Assembly: GCF_030846775.1 (NCBI RefSeq)
Contig: NZ_CP132910.1
Location: 3,661,001-3,725,000, forward strand
Length of the DNA stretch: 64,000 bases
Origin: Geothrix sp. 21YS21S-2
GTDB taxonomy: Bacteria; Acidobacteriota; Holophagae; Holophagales; Holophagaceae
Direction of reading: 5' to 3'
Part shown: positions 53,701-61,271 of the stretch, piece after piece
Numbering within the stretch: position 1 is the stretch's first letter
How the letters are laid out: each line of letters opens with the position of its first letter
Notes under the pieces: model-generated
Seen by the model: only the letters and a program-made list of their open reading frames with translations
What the model was told of the DNA's origin: nothing
Database searches by the model: none
Position numbers and translations under genes: made by a program

Positions 53701-54007
53701 GCTCAAGACCCGCGGCCACAGCGTCGCCATCGCGTCGGGCGGCGCCGAGGGCCTGGTGCTCCTGGGCTCCGGCCCCCCGGTGGACCTGGTGATCCTGGAC
53801 CTGAACATGCCCGGGATGAACGGCATCGAGACCCACGCGCACATCCGCCGCCGCTGGCCGGACCTGCCCATCCTCCTGGCCACGGGCCACCTGGACGCCC
53901 GGATCCTCGAACTGCTGGAGAGGGACGGGCACATGCTGGCCATCACCAAGCCCTACTCCATGGAGGAGCTGGTGGGGAAGCTCCAGAACCTGAAGGCGAT
54001 GGCCTGA
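50753..54007 (+). CDS. Hybrid histidine kinase: periplasmic sensor, three PAS domains, kinase, receiver
   Basis: 1084 residues. TM1 (13-30) and TM2 (about 302-320) flank a 270-residue periplasmic sensor. Then come PAS domains (about 340-465, 465-590, 595-720), the kinase HisKA with His740 in GVAHDMNNILA, HATPase boxes (MNLCVNAMDAM, DTGTGMP, GTGLGLAM) and a C-terminal receiver with Asp in VILDLNMPGMNG (about residue 1016). The receiver has no output domain, so it acts by phosphorelay or feedback. Partners not seen nearby. Confidence 0.92.
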   Translation: MASRSPEKWRPPALLIVLAGLLVAGIAVGAVRHVRTLWNLERAKAESHLSTVGALKASEIALWREERLTDASTLSRISAFTRLMGPAEGSGLPDATPLLEDWLREQSQYDEMRLLDTRGEERLAIPPGRPPLPGGLKREAREALADGRPRFLDLSRDADGPGIHMHLLIPVLDARRMGRTLGLFLLRIDPTRTLYPIVLRWPTPSASAETLLVRREGEEAVVLNDMRTRAGTALTERVPMADRTRASVLAILGRKGIVETRNYRGVRLLADVRPIPASPWFLVVRVNEGEAMALFERRRRDTILLALASALAVLAAAAAHWRNGRANDFRAQLEAERLRREGETRFRHAVEEVPFPMMIFAEDGEILMVSRVFTELSGYSRAEVPTLGKWAELAHPSRREAILEIARDLFDRPRREGSIEYPIRCRDGSTRIWDFSSVSLGPLVDGRRAVMSMAHDVTGRKEAEAVLRRSEERFALIFNASPDAIAITRLADGLYLLVNERYVQLLGRSMGDVLGHTSLELGVWADPRDRERWAGALDREGRVDNLELDFRRADGTPVTCLVSTRIITWDGEPVQLSITRDITAHRELELALRESEAEYRLLFDRSLDGIMLAAPDGAILDVNPAACAMLGRTVEEIRAVGRDGIVDMTDPRVPVAIEERARTGRWTGELTFLRRDGTKFPCETASVLFIDKHGQTRTSHILRDVSLRKQAEELQRKLDAEIQQSHKLDSLGSLAGGVAHDMNNILAAIQAVIETVKLTHAGDAPLAEALGLVEKASTRGRDLVMGLTKFSRKNLQQPEVLDLNALVRDELDLLNRTTLQKYRLVADLEEGLLPVSGERGSLANLLMNLCVNAMDAMPEGGTLVLRTRNLPGAQVEVAVEDTGTGMPPEVAARAMDPFFSTKAIGKGTGLGLAMAYATAKAHGGTLAIRSEKGRGTTVSLRLPAAAGDVAPLQGPPGPAPGEAPLNVLLVDDDDLIRAAVPSMLKTRGHSVAIASGGAEGLVLLGSGPPVDLVILDLNMPGMNGIETHAHIRRRWPDLPILLATGHLDARILELLERDGHMLAITKPYSMEELVGKLQNLKAMA

Positions 54008-54071
54008 GGCACCGCCTTTCGGGCGCAAGCTTCGCCGGAGGAGCGGAATGGGAGCACCATCATTCAAGATC

Positions 54072-54096
54072 GGCGGCCCGGCCTGACGGGGCCGCC
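54072..54096. terminator. Intergenic hairpin between hybrid kinase and SDR gene
   Basis: GGCGGCCC (54072-54079) pairs with GGGCCGCC (54089-54096); no T run. The SDR start follows 20 bases later, so it may separate the two transcripts. Confidence 0.4.
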
Positions 54097-54116
54097 CAAC
54101 CGACAGGAGGTCCACC

Positions 54117-54872
54117 ATGATCGATCCCGGCAAGGTCGCCGTCGTCACCGGGGCCGGAAGCGGCATCGGCAAGGCAACCGCCCTGGCGCTGCTGGCCGCG
54201 GGCTGGAGGGTCGCCCTGGCCGGACGCAGGCCCGAAGTCCTGCTGGAGGTGGCCGCGGAATCCGGCGCGGGACTGCGCGCGCTGCCCGTCCCCACCGACG
54301 TCACCCGGCCGGACTCCGTGGCCGCGCTCTTCGCGGCGGTGAAGCAGGACTTCGGCCGGGTGGACCTCCTGTTCAACAACGCGGGCATCAACGTGCGGGG
54401 CAAGCTCTTCGAGGACCTGACCTACGAGGACTGGACCGGGGTCGTGGACGTCAACCTCACGGGCATGTTCCTCTGCGCCCAGGCGGCGTTCAGGGTCATG
54501 CTGGACCAGGCTCCCCGCGGCGGCCGCATCATCAACAACGGCTCCATCTCCGCCCACGTGCCCCGGCCCGATTCGGCGCCCTACACCGCCACCAAGCACG
54601 CCGTCACCGGCCTGACCAAGTCCATCTCCCTGGACGGCCGGAAATACGACATCGCCTGCGGCCAGATCGATATCGGCAACGCGCTGACGGGCTTCACGGC
54701 GGGGATGACGGTGGGCGTGAAGCAGGCGGGAGGCGACATCGCTCCGGAACCGATGATGGACGTGCAGCAGGTGGCCCAGGGGGTCGTGCACATGGCGGAG
54801 CTGCCCCTGGAAGCGAACGTGCAGTTCATGACGATCATGGCGACCAAGATGCCCTTCATCGGACGGGGTTGA
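54117..54872 (+). CDS. SDR-family NAD(P)-dependent oxidoreductase
   Basis: 251 residues with the Rossmann TGAGSGIG motif, NNAG, Ser in NNGSISAH and the catalytic YTATK. SD AGGAGG precedes ATG 54117. Substrate not predictable. Confidence 0.88.
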   Translation: MIDPGKVAVVTGAGSGIGKATALALLAAGWRVALAGRRPEVLLEVAAESGAGLRALPVPTDVTRPDSVAALFAAVKQDFGRVDLLFNNAGINVRGKLFEDLTYEDWTGVVDVNLTGMFLCAQAAFRVMLDQAPRGGRIINNGSISAHVPRPDSAPYTATKHAVTGLTKSISLDGRKYDIACGQIDIGNALTGFTAGMTVGVKQAGGDIAPEPMMDVQQVAQGVVHMAELPLEANVQFMTIMATKMPFIGRG

Positions 54873-54881
54873 AGGCGTCAT

Positions 54882-55028
54882 CGGTTCCATCGATTCTAAA
54901 GATCAGAACCATTCGTTTGCGGCGATGGCATGCCTGGCCGAGACTGGAACATGCCAAGGGGTCGGGGCATTCCCGTCACGGGCGTTTCCAGCAACCTGGC
55001 CGGCCCCAGCCGGCATGGGAGATAGTCG
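54882..55028 (+). promoter_or_regulatory. Conserved leader of PilZ-like gene 1
   Basis: Aligns along about 145 nt with the leader at 57190-57346. Shared blocks in order: CATCGGTT, ATCGATTCTA, ATCA, ATTCGTT-n-GCG-n-CGATGG, CCGAGACT-N5-A-n-GCCAAGG, CGGGG, GCAAC, CCGGCC, CCGG. CATGCC (54929-54934) can pair with GGCATG (55012-55017), just before the SD GGGAG. Could be a promoter plus structured 5' UTR. It does not match the c-di-GMP-I (GEMM) or fluoride riboswitch patterns I know. Confidence 0.6.
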
Positions 55029-55424
55029 ATGGTCAGCCAGAAGAACGATCGTGTTTCCGTGAAGAACCGCTGCAAGGCCAGCGTCCGCTCCGGCGGCAAG
55101 ACCCACAGCAACATCAGCCTCCTGGACCTGGGCACCCACGGATGCCGGGTGGAGATGCCCGAGTACCTCCTGGAGCGCGTCAGCGGCGACTCCGTGCTGG
55201 AAGGCTGGTCCCTCATCCACCCGCTCCTGCCCATGGATCTCATCCAGGCCAGGGTCCTCGAGACCCGCCAGGCGGACCGGGCCGGCTTCGTGGAGGCCGA
55301 AGTGCAGTTCCTGGGCGCGACCGAGAGCTACCACCGCGAGGTCCAGACCTGCATGACCAACCTCGCGCGGCCCTGGTGGCCCTCCAGCAGCGCCACCGGG
55401 ATGCCCTTTCCGGGTGTCTGCTGA
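55029..55424 (+). CDS. PilZ-like domain protein 1
   Basis: 131 residues of beta-rich sequence: RVSVKNRCKASVRSGGK, then NISLLDLGTHGCRVEMP, which resembles the PilZ pattern (Arg-rich start, then N/D-x-S-x-x-G). The Arg pair that binds c-di-GMP is imperfect, so binding is uncertain. A paralogue with about 50 percent identity by eye lies at 57347. SD GGGAG precedes ATG 55029. A 137-bp inverted repeat element follows at once. Confidence 0.6.
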   Translation: MVSQKNDRVSVKNRCKASVRSGGKTHSNISLLDLGTHGCRVEMPEYLLERVSGDSVLEGWSLIHPLLPMDLIQARVLETRQADRAGFVEAEVQFLGATESYHREVQTCMTNLARPWWPSSSATGMPFPGVC

Positions 55425-55464
55425 AGCTTCCGGGAATCCTAAGCAGCCTCTGAAATCCCTTTTT

Positions 55465-55601
55465 CTCGGCGAACCTCGGCCCCTCGGCTACCTCGGCGAT
55501 GCCTTTCGTTTCCTTGAACCTGCTGCGCATATAGTAAATGCGCCGTTGGGGCTTGAAACAGAAGGCATCGCCGAGGTTGCCGAGGGGCCGAGGTTCGCCG
55601 A
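55465..55601. repeat. 137-bp CCGAGG inverted-repeat element, copy 1
   Basis: Outer arms of about 40 bp (CTCGGCGAACCTCGGCCCCT at left, its complement at right) enclose a GCGCAT/ATGCGC hairpin. Arms are tandem CCGAGG units. Directly downstream of PilZ-like gene 1. The rest of 55602-55787 holds only a promoter. Confidence 0.9.
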
Positions 55602-55714
55602 ATAAGGAAATCAGCTTGCCGGGATTAAAAATTCGCCTCAAATTTCTCAAACGAAAGATCCTGATCACGATACCGCCCGAAATTTTGCCGCCATGAATCA
55701 TCCAGGTCGACAAG

Positions 55715-55744
55715 TTGCAATAAACGGTGAATTTTTATTATATT
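55715..55744 (+). promoter_or_regulatory. Promoter of the receiver gene
   Basis: TTGCAA (55715-55720), an 18-bp spacer and TATATT (55739-55744) in an AT-rich stretch, 43 nt before the start. Confidence 0.6.
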
Positions 55745-55787
55745 GTTAAATTATCAGACAGATCCATGCAAGCTGATACCCTGTGGC

Positions 55788-56180
55788 ATGCCTGGAATGA
55801 AGATCCTCCTGGTGGATGACAACGCCATGTTCAGGACCCTGGCCACCCGGGTCCTCGAGGAGGCGGGTTTCGAAGTCCGCTCCCTGGATCCGGCGTCCGT
55901 CTTCGAGGTCCTGAAACTGGCGCGGGAATTCGCACCCGACCTGGCGATCATCGACTACCACCTGCCTCGCTGCAACGCCGAGACCCTGGCGGTGATCCTC
56001 AAGCGGGACGAGACGTTCGGCCGCGTTCGGATCCTCGCCATCTCCACCAGCCGCGACTCCGCCGTGGTGGAGGCGATGGCGGCCTGCGGCGCCGATGCGT
56101 TCGTCTTCAAGGGCGCCATGGCCGGGCTCGTTGAAACGGTCCGGGAAATGGCCAGGACGGCCCCCGGTCAGGCCGGATGA
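55788..56180 (+). CDS. Single-domain response regulator
   Basis: 130 residues, a receiver domain only. MKILLVDDNA with the acidic pair, phospho-acceptor Asp in LAIIDYHLP, Ser/Thr switch in LAISTSRDS and Lys in AFVFKGAM. No output domain, so it signals through partner proteins. ATG 55788 or 55797 are both possible; neither has a strong SD. No kinase adjacent. Confidence 0.85.
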   Translation: MPGMKILLVDDNAMFRTLATRVLEEAGFEVRSLDPASVFEVLKLAREFAPDLAIIDYHLPRCNAETLAVILKRDETFGRVRILAISTSRDSAVVEAMAACGADAFVFKGAMAGLVETVREMARTAPGQAG

Positions 56181-56231
56181 ACGGCCACTAAGAGCATTTA
56201 TACAACCACGTGCCGTTGCTTCCCTTTTTCA

Positions 56232-57182
56232 TCACTTCCCGGCCTGCGTCCGGAACGTCGCCGTTGGCGAGGGCGCATCTTCATTGGCCGGTTCGCGGAC
56301 GCTGTGCATCATCCCCCGCACGTGCTCCAGGAAGGCGTGCCCCGCGGCGTCCAGGTGGCGCTGGGGGTTCCACACGAGGTAGGTGGAGACCTGAAGGCTG
56401 GGACCGTCCCACCGCAGGGGGACCAGGCGGCCGGATTCCAGTTCGTCCTCCACGGCCATGCGGGGCAGGGGCGCGATGCCCAGGCCCACCTCCACGCAGC
56501 GCTTGATGGTCTCCACGTGCTGGAACTCCATGCCGTTGCCGGGGCGGGCGCCGGCGGCGATGAGCTGGCGCTCGAACTGGTCGCGGTAGCTGCAGCCGTT
56601 GGTCTTGAGGAGGGCCGGTTCCCGCACCAGGTCGCCGCTGGAGACGGAAGCGCTGGACGCCAGGCGGTGGCCGGAGCAGCCGAGTATCAGGATCTCCTCG
56701 TCCCGCAGCTTCTCGACGGCAAGGGTCTTGGAGGGGAAGGACGCCTCCAGGATGAAGGCGAAGTCCACGGCGCCCTCCAGCACCTGGCGCTTGAAGTCCC
56801 GCGAGAAGCCGGGAAGGAACTGCAGGCGGATCTTGGGGAAGGCCTTGGTGAAGGCCTTGAGGACCGGGGGCAGGAGGTAGGTGCCGATCGTCTCGGTGGC
56901 GGTGAAGCGCACGACGCCCACGTCCTCGGTCTCCATGTTGGAGGACATGGCCTCGTCCGTGAGCGCCAGGATCCGGTCCGCGTAGACCAGGAAGCGCCGC
57001 CCGGGCTCCGTGAGCTGCAGGTGGTTGCCCACGCGGTTGAAGAGGGCGTAGCCCAGCGTCTCCTCCAGGGCCTTCATCTGGGCCGTGACGCTGGACTGGG
57101 CGTAGCCCAGCGTGGACGCGGTCCTGGTGAAGCTGAGGGACTGGGCCGCGGTCCGGAAGGTCAGCAGGGTCTTGGTCTCCAC
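56232..57182 (-). CDS. LysR-family transcriptional regulator
   Basis: 316 residues. N-terminal helix-turn-helix (FRTAAQSLSFTRTASTLGYAQSSVTAQ-type order, split here for brevity: AQSLSFTRTA then GYAQSSVTAQMKALEE) and two-lobe effector domain. GTG 57182 has AGGAG four bases upstream and gives the usual M-E-T-x-T-L start; ATG 57194 and a TTG at 57215 are weaker. Shares its upstream region with PilZ-like gene 2. Target and ligand unknown. Confidence 0.88.
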   Translation of the reverse strand: METKTLLTFRTAAQSLSFTRTASTLGYAQSSVTAQMKALEETLGYALFNRVGNHLQLTEPGRRFLVYADRILALTDEAMSSNMETEDVGVVRFTATETIGTYLLPPVLKAFTKAFPKIRLQFLPGFSRDFKRQVLEGAVDFAFILEASFPSKTLAVEKLRDEEILILGCSGHRLASSASVSSGDLVREPALLKTNGCSYRDQFERQLIAAGARPGNGMEFQHVETIKRCVEVGLGIAPLPRMAVEDELESGRLVPLRWDGPSLQVSTYLVWNPQRHLDAAGHAFLEHVRGMMHSVREPANEDAPSPTATFRTQAGK

Positions 57183-57189
57183 GGGGCTC

Positions 57190-57346
57190 CTCATCGGTTG
57201 AATCGATTCTAGCAATCAAATCGATTCGTTGGCGCCGATGGTTTACCGGACCGAGACTATAGCAAGCCAAGGAGCCGGGGGACGCCCCCGGGGGACCCCG
57301 GCGCACTGCAACCCATCCGGCCACACGCCGGTAAACGAGGTGTCGA
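57190..57346 (+). promoter_or_regulatory. Conserved leader of PilZ-like gene 2
   Basis: Homologous to 54882-55028, block by block. GTTTACCGG (57241-57249) is the exact complement of CCGGTAAAC (57328-57336), which lies right before the SD GAGG, and CCGGGGG pairs with CCCCCGG between. Near the start, TCAAATC-N11-GCCGATGG loosely resembles a flagellar sigma-28 promoter. The left end overlaps the 5' end of the LysR gene. Confidence 0.65.
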
Positions 57347-57715
57347 ATGACGAACCGAGTCTCCGTATTGAACCGTTGCGAAGCCAGCTTCCAGTCCGAG
57401 GGCACGACCTACGGCAACATCCAGATCCTGAACCTGGGCACGGACGGCTGCCACATCGAGGTCCCCGAGCAGGCCAAGGTTTCCGGTGATTCCGTGGTGG
57501 AGGGCTGGTCTCTGAGCCACCCCCTGCTCCCCGCCGAGTCCATCCAGGCCCGGGTCATCTGGGCCAACGGCCCGGCACGCGAAGGCTACCGGGAGGCCGA
57601 GGTGCTCTTCCTGGGCGCTTCGGACGGCTACCGGCGCGGGCTGAAGAAGTACGTCAACCTGCTCCAGACCGCCAGTCCCGAATGCACCGCCAACGACCTG
57701 GTCGGCATGCCCTAG
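57347..57715 (+). CDS. PilZ-like domain protein 2
   Basis: 122 residues, paralogue of the 55029 gene: RVSVLNRCEASFQSEG, NIQILNLGTDGCHIEVP, SGDSVVEGWSLSHPLLP and EAEVLFLGASDGY correspond one to one. The Arg motif is again degenerate. SD GAGG precedes ATG 57347. Followed by the second 137-bp element. Confidence 0.6.
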   Translation: MTNRVSVLNRCEASFQSEGTTYGNIQILNLGTDGCHIEVPEQAKVSGDSVVEGWSLSHPLLPAESIQARVIWANGPAREGYREAEVLFLGASDGYRRGLKKYVNLLQTASPECTANDLVGMP

Positions 57716-57721
57716 CCCCTC

Positions 57722-57857
57722 CTCGGCGAGCCTCGGCCCTTCGGCCACCTCGGCGATGCCTTCCTGTTCTCCCCTTCATCGGCGCAAGGATCGGATGCGC
57801 CGGAAGGCATTGAAACAGCTGGCATCGCCGAGGTGGCCGAGGGGCCGAGGCACGCCG
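57722..57857. repeat. 137-bp CCGAGG inverted-repeat element, copy 2
   Basis: Same build as the 55465 copy: CTCGGCGAGCCTCGGCCCTT at the left, near-complement at the right, CGGCGCA/TGCGCCG hairpin at the centre. Directly after PilZ-like gene 2. Confidence 0.9.
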
Positions 57858-57870
57858 GGAAAAGAAAGGA

Positions 57871-57945
57871 TCAGCCACGCTCCCGCAGGCGCTTCGTCTG
57901 GCGCTGGATGAGCAGTTCCACGTCCGCGACGTCCAGGGCTGCCAT
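57871..57945 (-). CDS. Possible 24-aa ORF downstream of the SDR gene
   Basis: ATG 57945 is two bases after the SDR stop; the product is a short amphipathic helix (DVELLIQRQTKRLRERG). May be a leaderless remnant; no family recognised. Confidence 0.3.
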   Translation of the reverse strand: MAALDVADVELLIQRQTKRLRERG

Positions 57946-57947
57946 GG

Positions 57948-58733
57948 TCAGACCCCCGCCACGTAGCCGCCGTCCACGCGGATCGTGGAGCCGGTGACGT
58001 AGGACGCGGCCGTGCTGGCCAGGAAGGCGGCGACGTTGGCGTACTCCTGGGGCTCGCCGTAGCGGCCCATGGGGATGGCGGCGGTGCTCTCGGCGGTGAC
58101 CGTCTCCACCGCCTTGTTCTCACGCTTGGCCTTCTGTTCGTCCAGGAACCGGGTGCGGCCGGTGCCGATGCGGCCGGGGACCATGATGTTGGCCGTGACG
58201 CCGTCCCTGGCCACTTCCCGGGCCAGGGTCTTGGACCAGCCCACCAGGGCGACCCGCAGGGCGTTGGACAGACCCAGGTTGGGAATGGGGGCGAGGACCC
58301 CGGAGGAGGTGCTGGTGATGATCCGGCCCCAGCCCCGGGCCTTCATGCCCGGCAGGACCCGGTCGGTGATGGCGATGACCGACAGCACCATGGACTGGAA
58401 GAACCTCGCCCACTGGGCGGGATCCTGGCCGGCCACGGGGGTCGGCGGCGGGCCGCCCGTGTTGTTGAACAGGACGTCCACGGGGCCCAGGGCGCCTTCC
58501 AGGGCCGTCACATGGGCGTCGATGGCGGCCAGGTCGCCCAGGTCCCAGAGGATCCCCAGGGCCGTGCCGCCCAGCGAACGTATCTCCGCTACCGTCTGGT
58601 CGAGGGCTTCCGGGCTCACGTCCGCCACGGCGACCCGGGCGCCCTCCCGGGCGAGGGTCGTGGCCACGGCGCGGCCGATGCCGCCTCCGCCGCCGAGCAC
58701 CAGGGCTGTCTTCCCGCTGAGTCCGAATTCCAT
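57948..58733 (-). CDS. SDR-family oxidoreductase without the canonical YxxxK
   Basis: 261 residues with the Rossmann motif LGGGGGIGRAV, a NNTGG in place of NNAG, and TSTSSGV. Where YxxxK is expected the chain reads LGLSNALRVALVGWSK, with no Tyr or Lys in register. This LSNxxR subgroup is common and mostly uncharacterised. AAAGGAG precedes ATG 58733. Ten bases after the hydroxyacid dehydrogenase stop, so one operon. Confidence 0.8.
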   Translation of the reverse strand: MEFGLSGKTALVLGGGGGIGRAVATTLAREGARVAVADVSPEALDQTVAEIRSLGGTALGILWDLGDLAAIDAHVTALEGALGPVDVLFNNTGGPPPTPVAGQDPAQWARFFQSMVLSVIAITDRVLPGMKARGWGRIITSTSSGVLAPIPNLGLSNALRVALVGWSKTLAREVARDGVTANIMVPGRIGTGRTRFLDEQKAKRENKAVETVTAESTAAIPMGRYGEPQEYANVAAFLASTAASYVTGSTIRVDGGYVAGV

Positions 58734-58743
58734 CACATCTCCT

Positions 58744-59658
58744 TTAGACGGGGGTGAGAGCCTCGCCCCCGCCCAGCACCGCATGCAGGTTGTCCAGGGC
58801 CATGCGAAGCATGAGGGCACGGGTCTCGTGGGTTGCGGAACCGGCGTGGGGGGACAGAAGGACGTTGGGGAGGTCGAGCAGGGGAGAAGCCCCGAGGGGT
58901 TCCTCCTCGAACACGTCCAGCGCCGCGCCCCTCAGGGTGCCCCGGGCGAGGGCGTCGCACAGGGCGGCCTCGTCCACCACGGAACCCCGGGCGAGGTTCA
59001 CGAGGTAGCCGGGACCCAGGGCGGCCAGCACCTCGGCGTTGACGAGGTGGTGGGTGTCCGGCCCGCCCTTGCACGTGAGGATCAGGACGTCCACTTCGGA
59101 GGCCATGGCCCGGGCGTCGGGGAAGTGGCGGAAGGGGATGCCCGCCTGGGGGCGCCCGGCATAGGCCAGGCTGGGGCCGAAGGGGAGCAGGCGTTCGGCG
59201 ATGCCCTTGCCGATGCGGCCCAGCCCCACGATGCCCACGCGCTTGCCGGCGAGACCGGTGGTCAGGGGGTAGATGCCCCCGCGCCAGGCGCCGGTGCGAA
59301 CGTGCCGGTCCGCCCGGGGGATCTCCCGCAGCAGCGCCAGCAGCAGGCCCACGCCCAGCTCGCACACCGCCGCGTCCAGCACGCCCGGGGTGTTGGTGAC
59401 CACGATGCCCCGTTCCCGGGCCCAGGCCACGGGGATGCCGTCGAACCCCACGCCGGAGGTGGCGATGATCCTCAGGGCGGGCAGGGTTTCGAGCACCTCG
59501 GTTGAAAGTTTCATGTTGCTGCGGGTCAGGAAGCCTCGCACGGAGGCGCGAAGGGCCGCGTCCCGGCCAGCCTCCTCCGGCGTGTGGCAGGCGAACTCCA
59601 GGTCGATGGCCGCCTTCTGGGGCGCGGTGAAGTCGCCGACGCGGATCAGGTCCTCCAT
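58744..59658 (-). CDS. D-isomer-specific 2-hydroxyacid dehydrogenase
   Basis: 304 residues. NAD(P) fold VGIVGLGRIGKGIAE, catalytic Arg in NLARGSVVDE, Glu in DVFEEEPLG, and His in LSPHAGSAT. Reduces 2-keto acids such as glyoxylate or hydroxypyruvate, or 2-ketogluconate. Next to an SDR and divergent from dctA, hinting at organic- or sugar-acid use. Confidence 0.92.
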   Translation of the reverse strand: MEDLIRVGDFTAPQKAAIDLEFACHTPEEAGRDAALRASVRGFLTRSNMKLSTEVLETLPALRIIATSGVGFDGIPVAWARERGIVVTNTPGVLDAAVCELGVGLLLALLREIPRADRHVRTGAWRGGIYPLTTGLAGKRVGIVGLGRIGKGIAERLLPFGPSLAYAGRPQAGIPFRHFPDARAMASEVDVLILTCKGGPDTHHLVNAEVLAALGPGYLVNLARGSVVDEAALCDALARGTLRGAALDVFEEEPLGASPLLDLPNVLLSPHAGSATHETRALMLRMALDNLHAVLGGGEALTPV

Positions 59659-59726
59659 GATTCGCCTCCCTGCCTCAACCCTACCCTAACTTCCCTGAAA
59701 TCCACCCTCCTGGGAGAAGGGGCCGG

Positions 59727-59761
59727 ACTGAAAGGCAACTGAAAGGCACCCCCCCTAGAAT
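59727..59761 (+). promoter_or_regulatory. dctA promoter with tandem PhoB-box-like direct repeats
   Basis: ACTGAAAGGCA occurs twice head to tail (59727-59737 and 59738-59748), that is CTGAAAG repeated every 11 bp. TAGAAT (59756-59761) is a good -10, and the repeats cover the -35 position. OmpR/PhoB regulators bind such arrays; one is encoded at 62635. Confidence 0.6.
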
Positions 59762-59804
59762 CCGGTTGATACCTCCACGTTTCCAGCCTCAGCCAGGAGC
59801 GCCC

Positions 59805-61121
59805 ATGCGTCGACTTACCCAAAGTCTCTATGTGCAGGTCATCGCCGCGATCATCATCGGCATCCTCCTGGGGCACTACAACCCCCACCTGGGCTCCGCC
59901 ATGCGGCCCCTGGGCGACGGCTTCATCAAGCTGGTGAAGATGCTCATCGCGCCCATCATCTTCCTGACCGTGGTGCAGGGCATCGCCCACATGGGCGACC
60001 TCAAGAAGGTGGGCCGGGTCGGCGCCAAGGGCATCCTCTACTTCGAGATCTTCACCACGGTCGCCCTGGCCCTGGGCCTGCTGGTGGCCAACTTCTTCAG
60101 GCCGGGCTCCGGGATGAACATCAACCCGGCCACCCTCGACACCAAGGCCATCTCCATCTACACCACGGGCAAGCACCTCTCCACCGTGGATTTCGTCATG
60201 AACATCATCCCCAAGGACGTGGCCGACGCCTTCGCCAAGGGCGACATCCTGCAGATCCTGCTCTTCGCCATCCTCTTCGGCGTGGCGCTGGCCTACCTCA
60301 AGGCCGACGGCACCCTGGTCATGAAGGTCATCGACGGCCTGAACAAGGTCTTCTTCCGCCTGGTGGCCATGGTCATGCGGCTGGCCCCCGTCGGCGCCTT
60401 CGGCGCCATGGCCTTCACCGTGGGCGCCTACGGCCTCAAGAGCCTGATTCCCCTGGGCAGGCTCATCGCGTGCTTCTACTTCACCAGCGCCCTGTTCGTC
60501 GTGCTCATCCTCGGGGCGGTGCTGTCCTGGACCGGCCTGAACATGTTCAAGTTCCTCCGCTTCATCCGCGAGGAGATCCTGATCGTGCTGGGCACCTCCT
60601 CCTCGGAATCCGCCCTGCCCCTGATGATGGAGAAGATGGAGCGCCTGGGCTGCTCCAAGTCCGTGGTGGGCATGGTCATCCCCATGGGCTACTCCTTCAA
60701 CCTGGACGGCACCTCCATCTACCTCACCCTGGCCTGCCTCTTCATCGCCCAGGCCACCAACACCCACGTCACCTTCGCGCAGCAGCTCTACATCCTGGCC
60801 ATCCTCCTCCTGACCTCCAAGGGCGCGGCGGCCGTCACCGGGGGCGGCTTCATCACCCTCGCCGCCACCCTTTCCGTGGTGGGCAACATCCCCGTGGCGG
60901 GCCTGGCCCTGCTGCTGGGCATCGACAAGTTCATGAGCGAATGCCGGGCCATCACCAACCTCATCGGCAACGGCGTGGCCTCGGTGGTGGTGTCCAAGTG
61001 GGAGGGGGAACTGGACCTGGAGCGGGCAAAATACTTCCTGGACAACCCCAAGGTCGTGGAGGAGGAGGAGTACGAGCTGTCCCGGGTCCCCGCCATCGCG
61101 GGCGTGCCCGAAGAAGCCTAG
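59805..61121 (+). CDS. dctA: DctA-type C4-dicarboxylate:cation symporter (DAACS family)
   Basis: 438 residues, eight TMs plus two re-entrant loops. Serine-rich loop [10 protein letters not shown], the [14 protein letters not shown] motif and the late NxxxN-type [24 protein letters not shown] are present. Takes up succinate, fumarate or malate. ATG 59805 has AGGAG seven nt before. Promoter carries regulator-type repeats. Confidence 0.93.
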   Translation: MRRLTQSLYVQVIAAIIIGILLGHYNPHLGSAMRPLGDGFIKLVKMLIAPIIFLTVVQGIAHMGDLKKVGRVGAKGILYFEIFTTVALALGLLVANFFRPGSGMNINPATLDTKAISIYTTGKHLSTVDFVMNIIPKDVADAFAKGDILQILLFAILFGVALAYLKADGTLVMKVIDGLNKVFFRLVAMVMRLAPVGAFGAMAFTVGAYGLKSLIPLGRLIACFYFTSALFVVLILGAVLSWTGLNMFKFLRFIREEILIVLGTSSSESALPLMMEKMERLGCSKSVVGMVIPMGYSFNLDGTSIYLTLACLFIAQATNTHVTFAQQLYILAILLLTSKGAAAVTGGGFITLAATLSVVGNIPVAGLALLLGIDKFMSECRAITNLIGNGVASVVVSKWEGELDLERAKYFLDNPKVVEEEEYELSRVPAIAGVPEEA

Positions 61122-61127
61122 GATTCC

Positions 61128-61264
61128 CTCGGCGATCCTCGGCCCTTCGGCCACCTCGGCGATGCATTCCGTTTCAAGCCTCAACGGCGCAATTAAGATG
61201 CGCGCCGCAGGTTCAAGGAAAAGGAAGGCATCGCCGAGGTGGCCGAAGGGCCGAGGTTCGCCGG
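61128..61264. repeat. 137-bp CCGAGG inverted-repeat element, copy 3
   Basis: CTCGGCGATCCTCGGCCCTT at the left, near-complement at the right, CGGCGCA/TGCGCGCCG centre. Fills almost the whole gap between the convergent dctA and kinase genes. Confidence 0.9.
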
Positions 61265-61271
61265 GAAAGGA

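Noticed and set aside
54882-55028. c-di-GMP-I (GEMM) or fluoride riboswitch in front of the PilZ-like gene
   Set aside because: Some short words (CGATGG, GCCAAGG) recall these classes, but the conserved GCAAA/GGCAAACC core of GEMM and the crcB P1/pseudoknot sequences are missing.
57190-57240. Firm sigma-28 promoter call for PilZ-like gene 2
   Set aside because: TCAAATC-N11-GCCGATGG resembles the consensus, but the paralogous leader has GGCGATGG and a poor -35, so I mention it only as a possibility.
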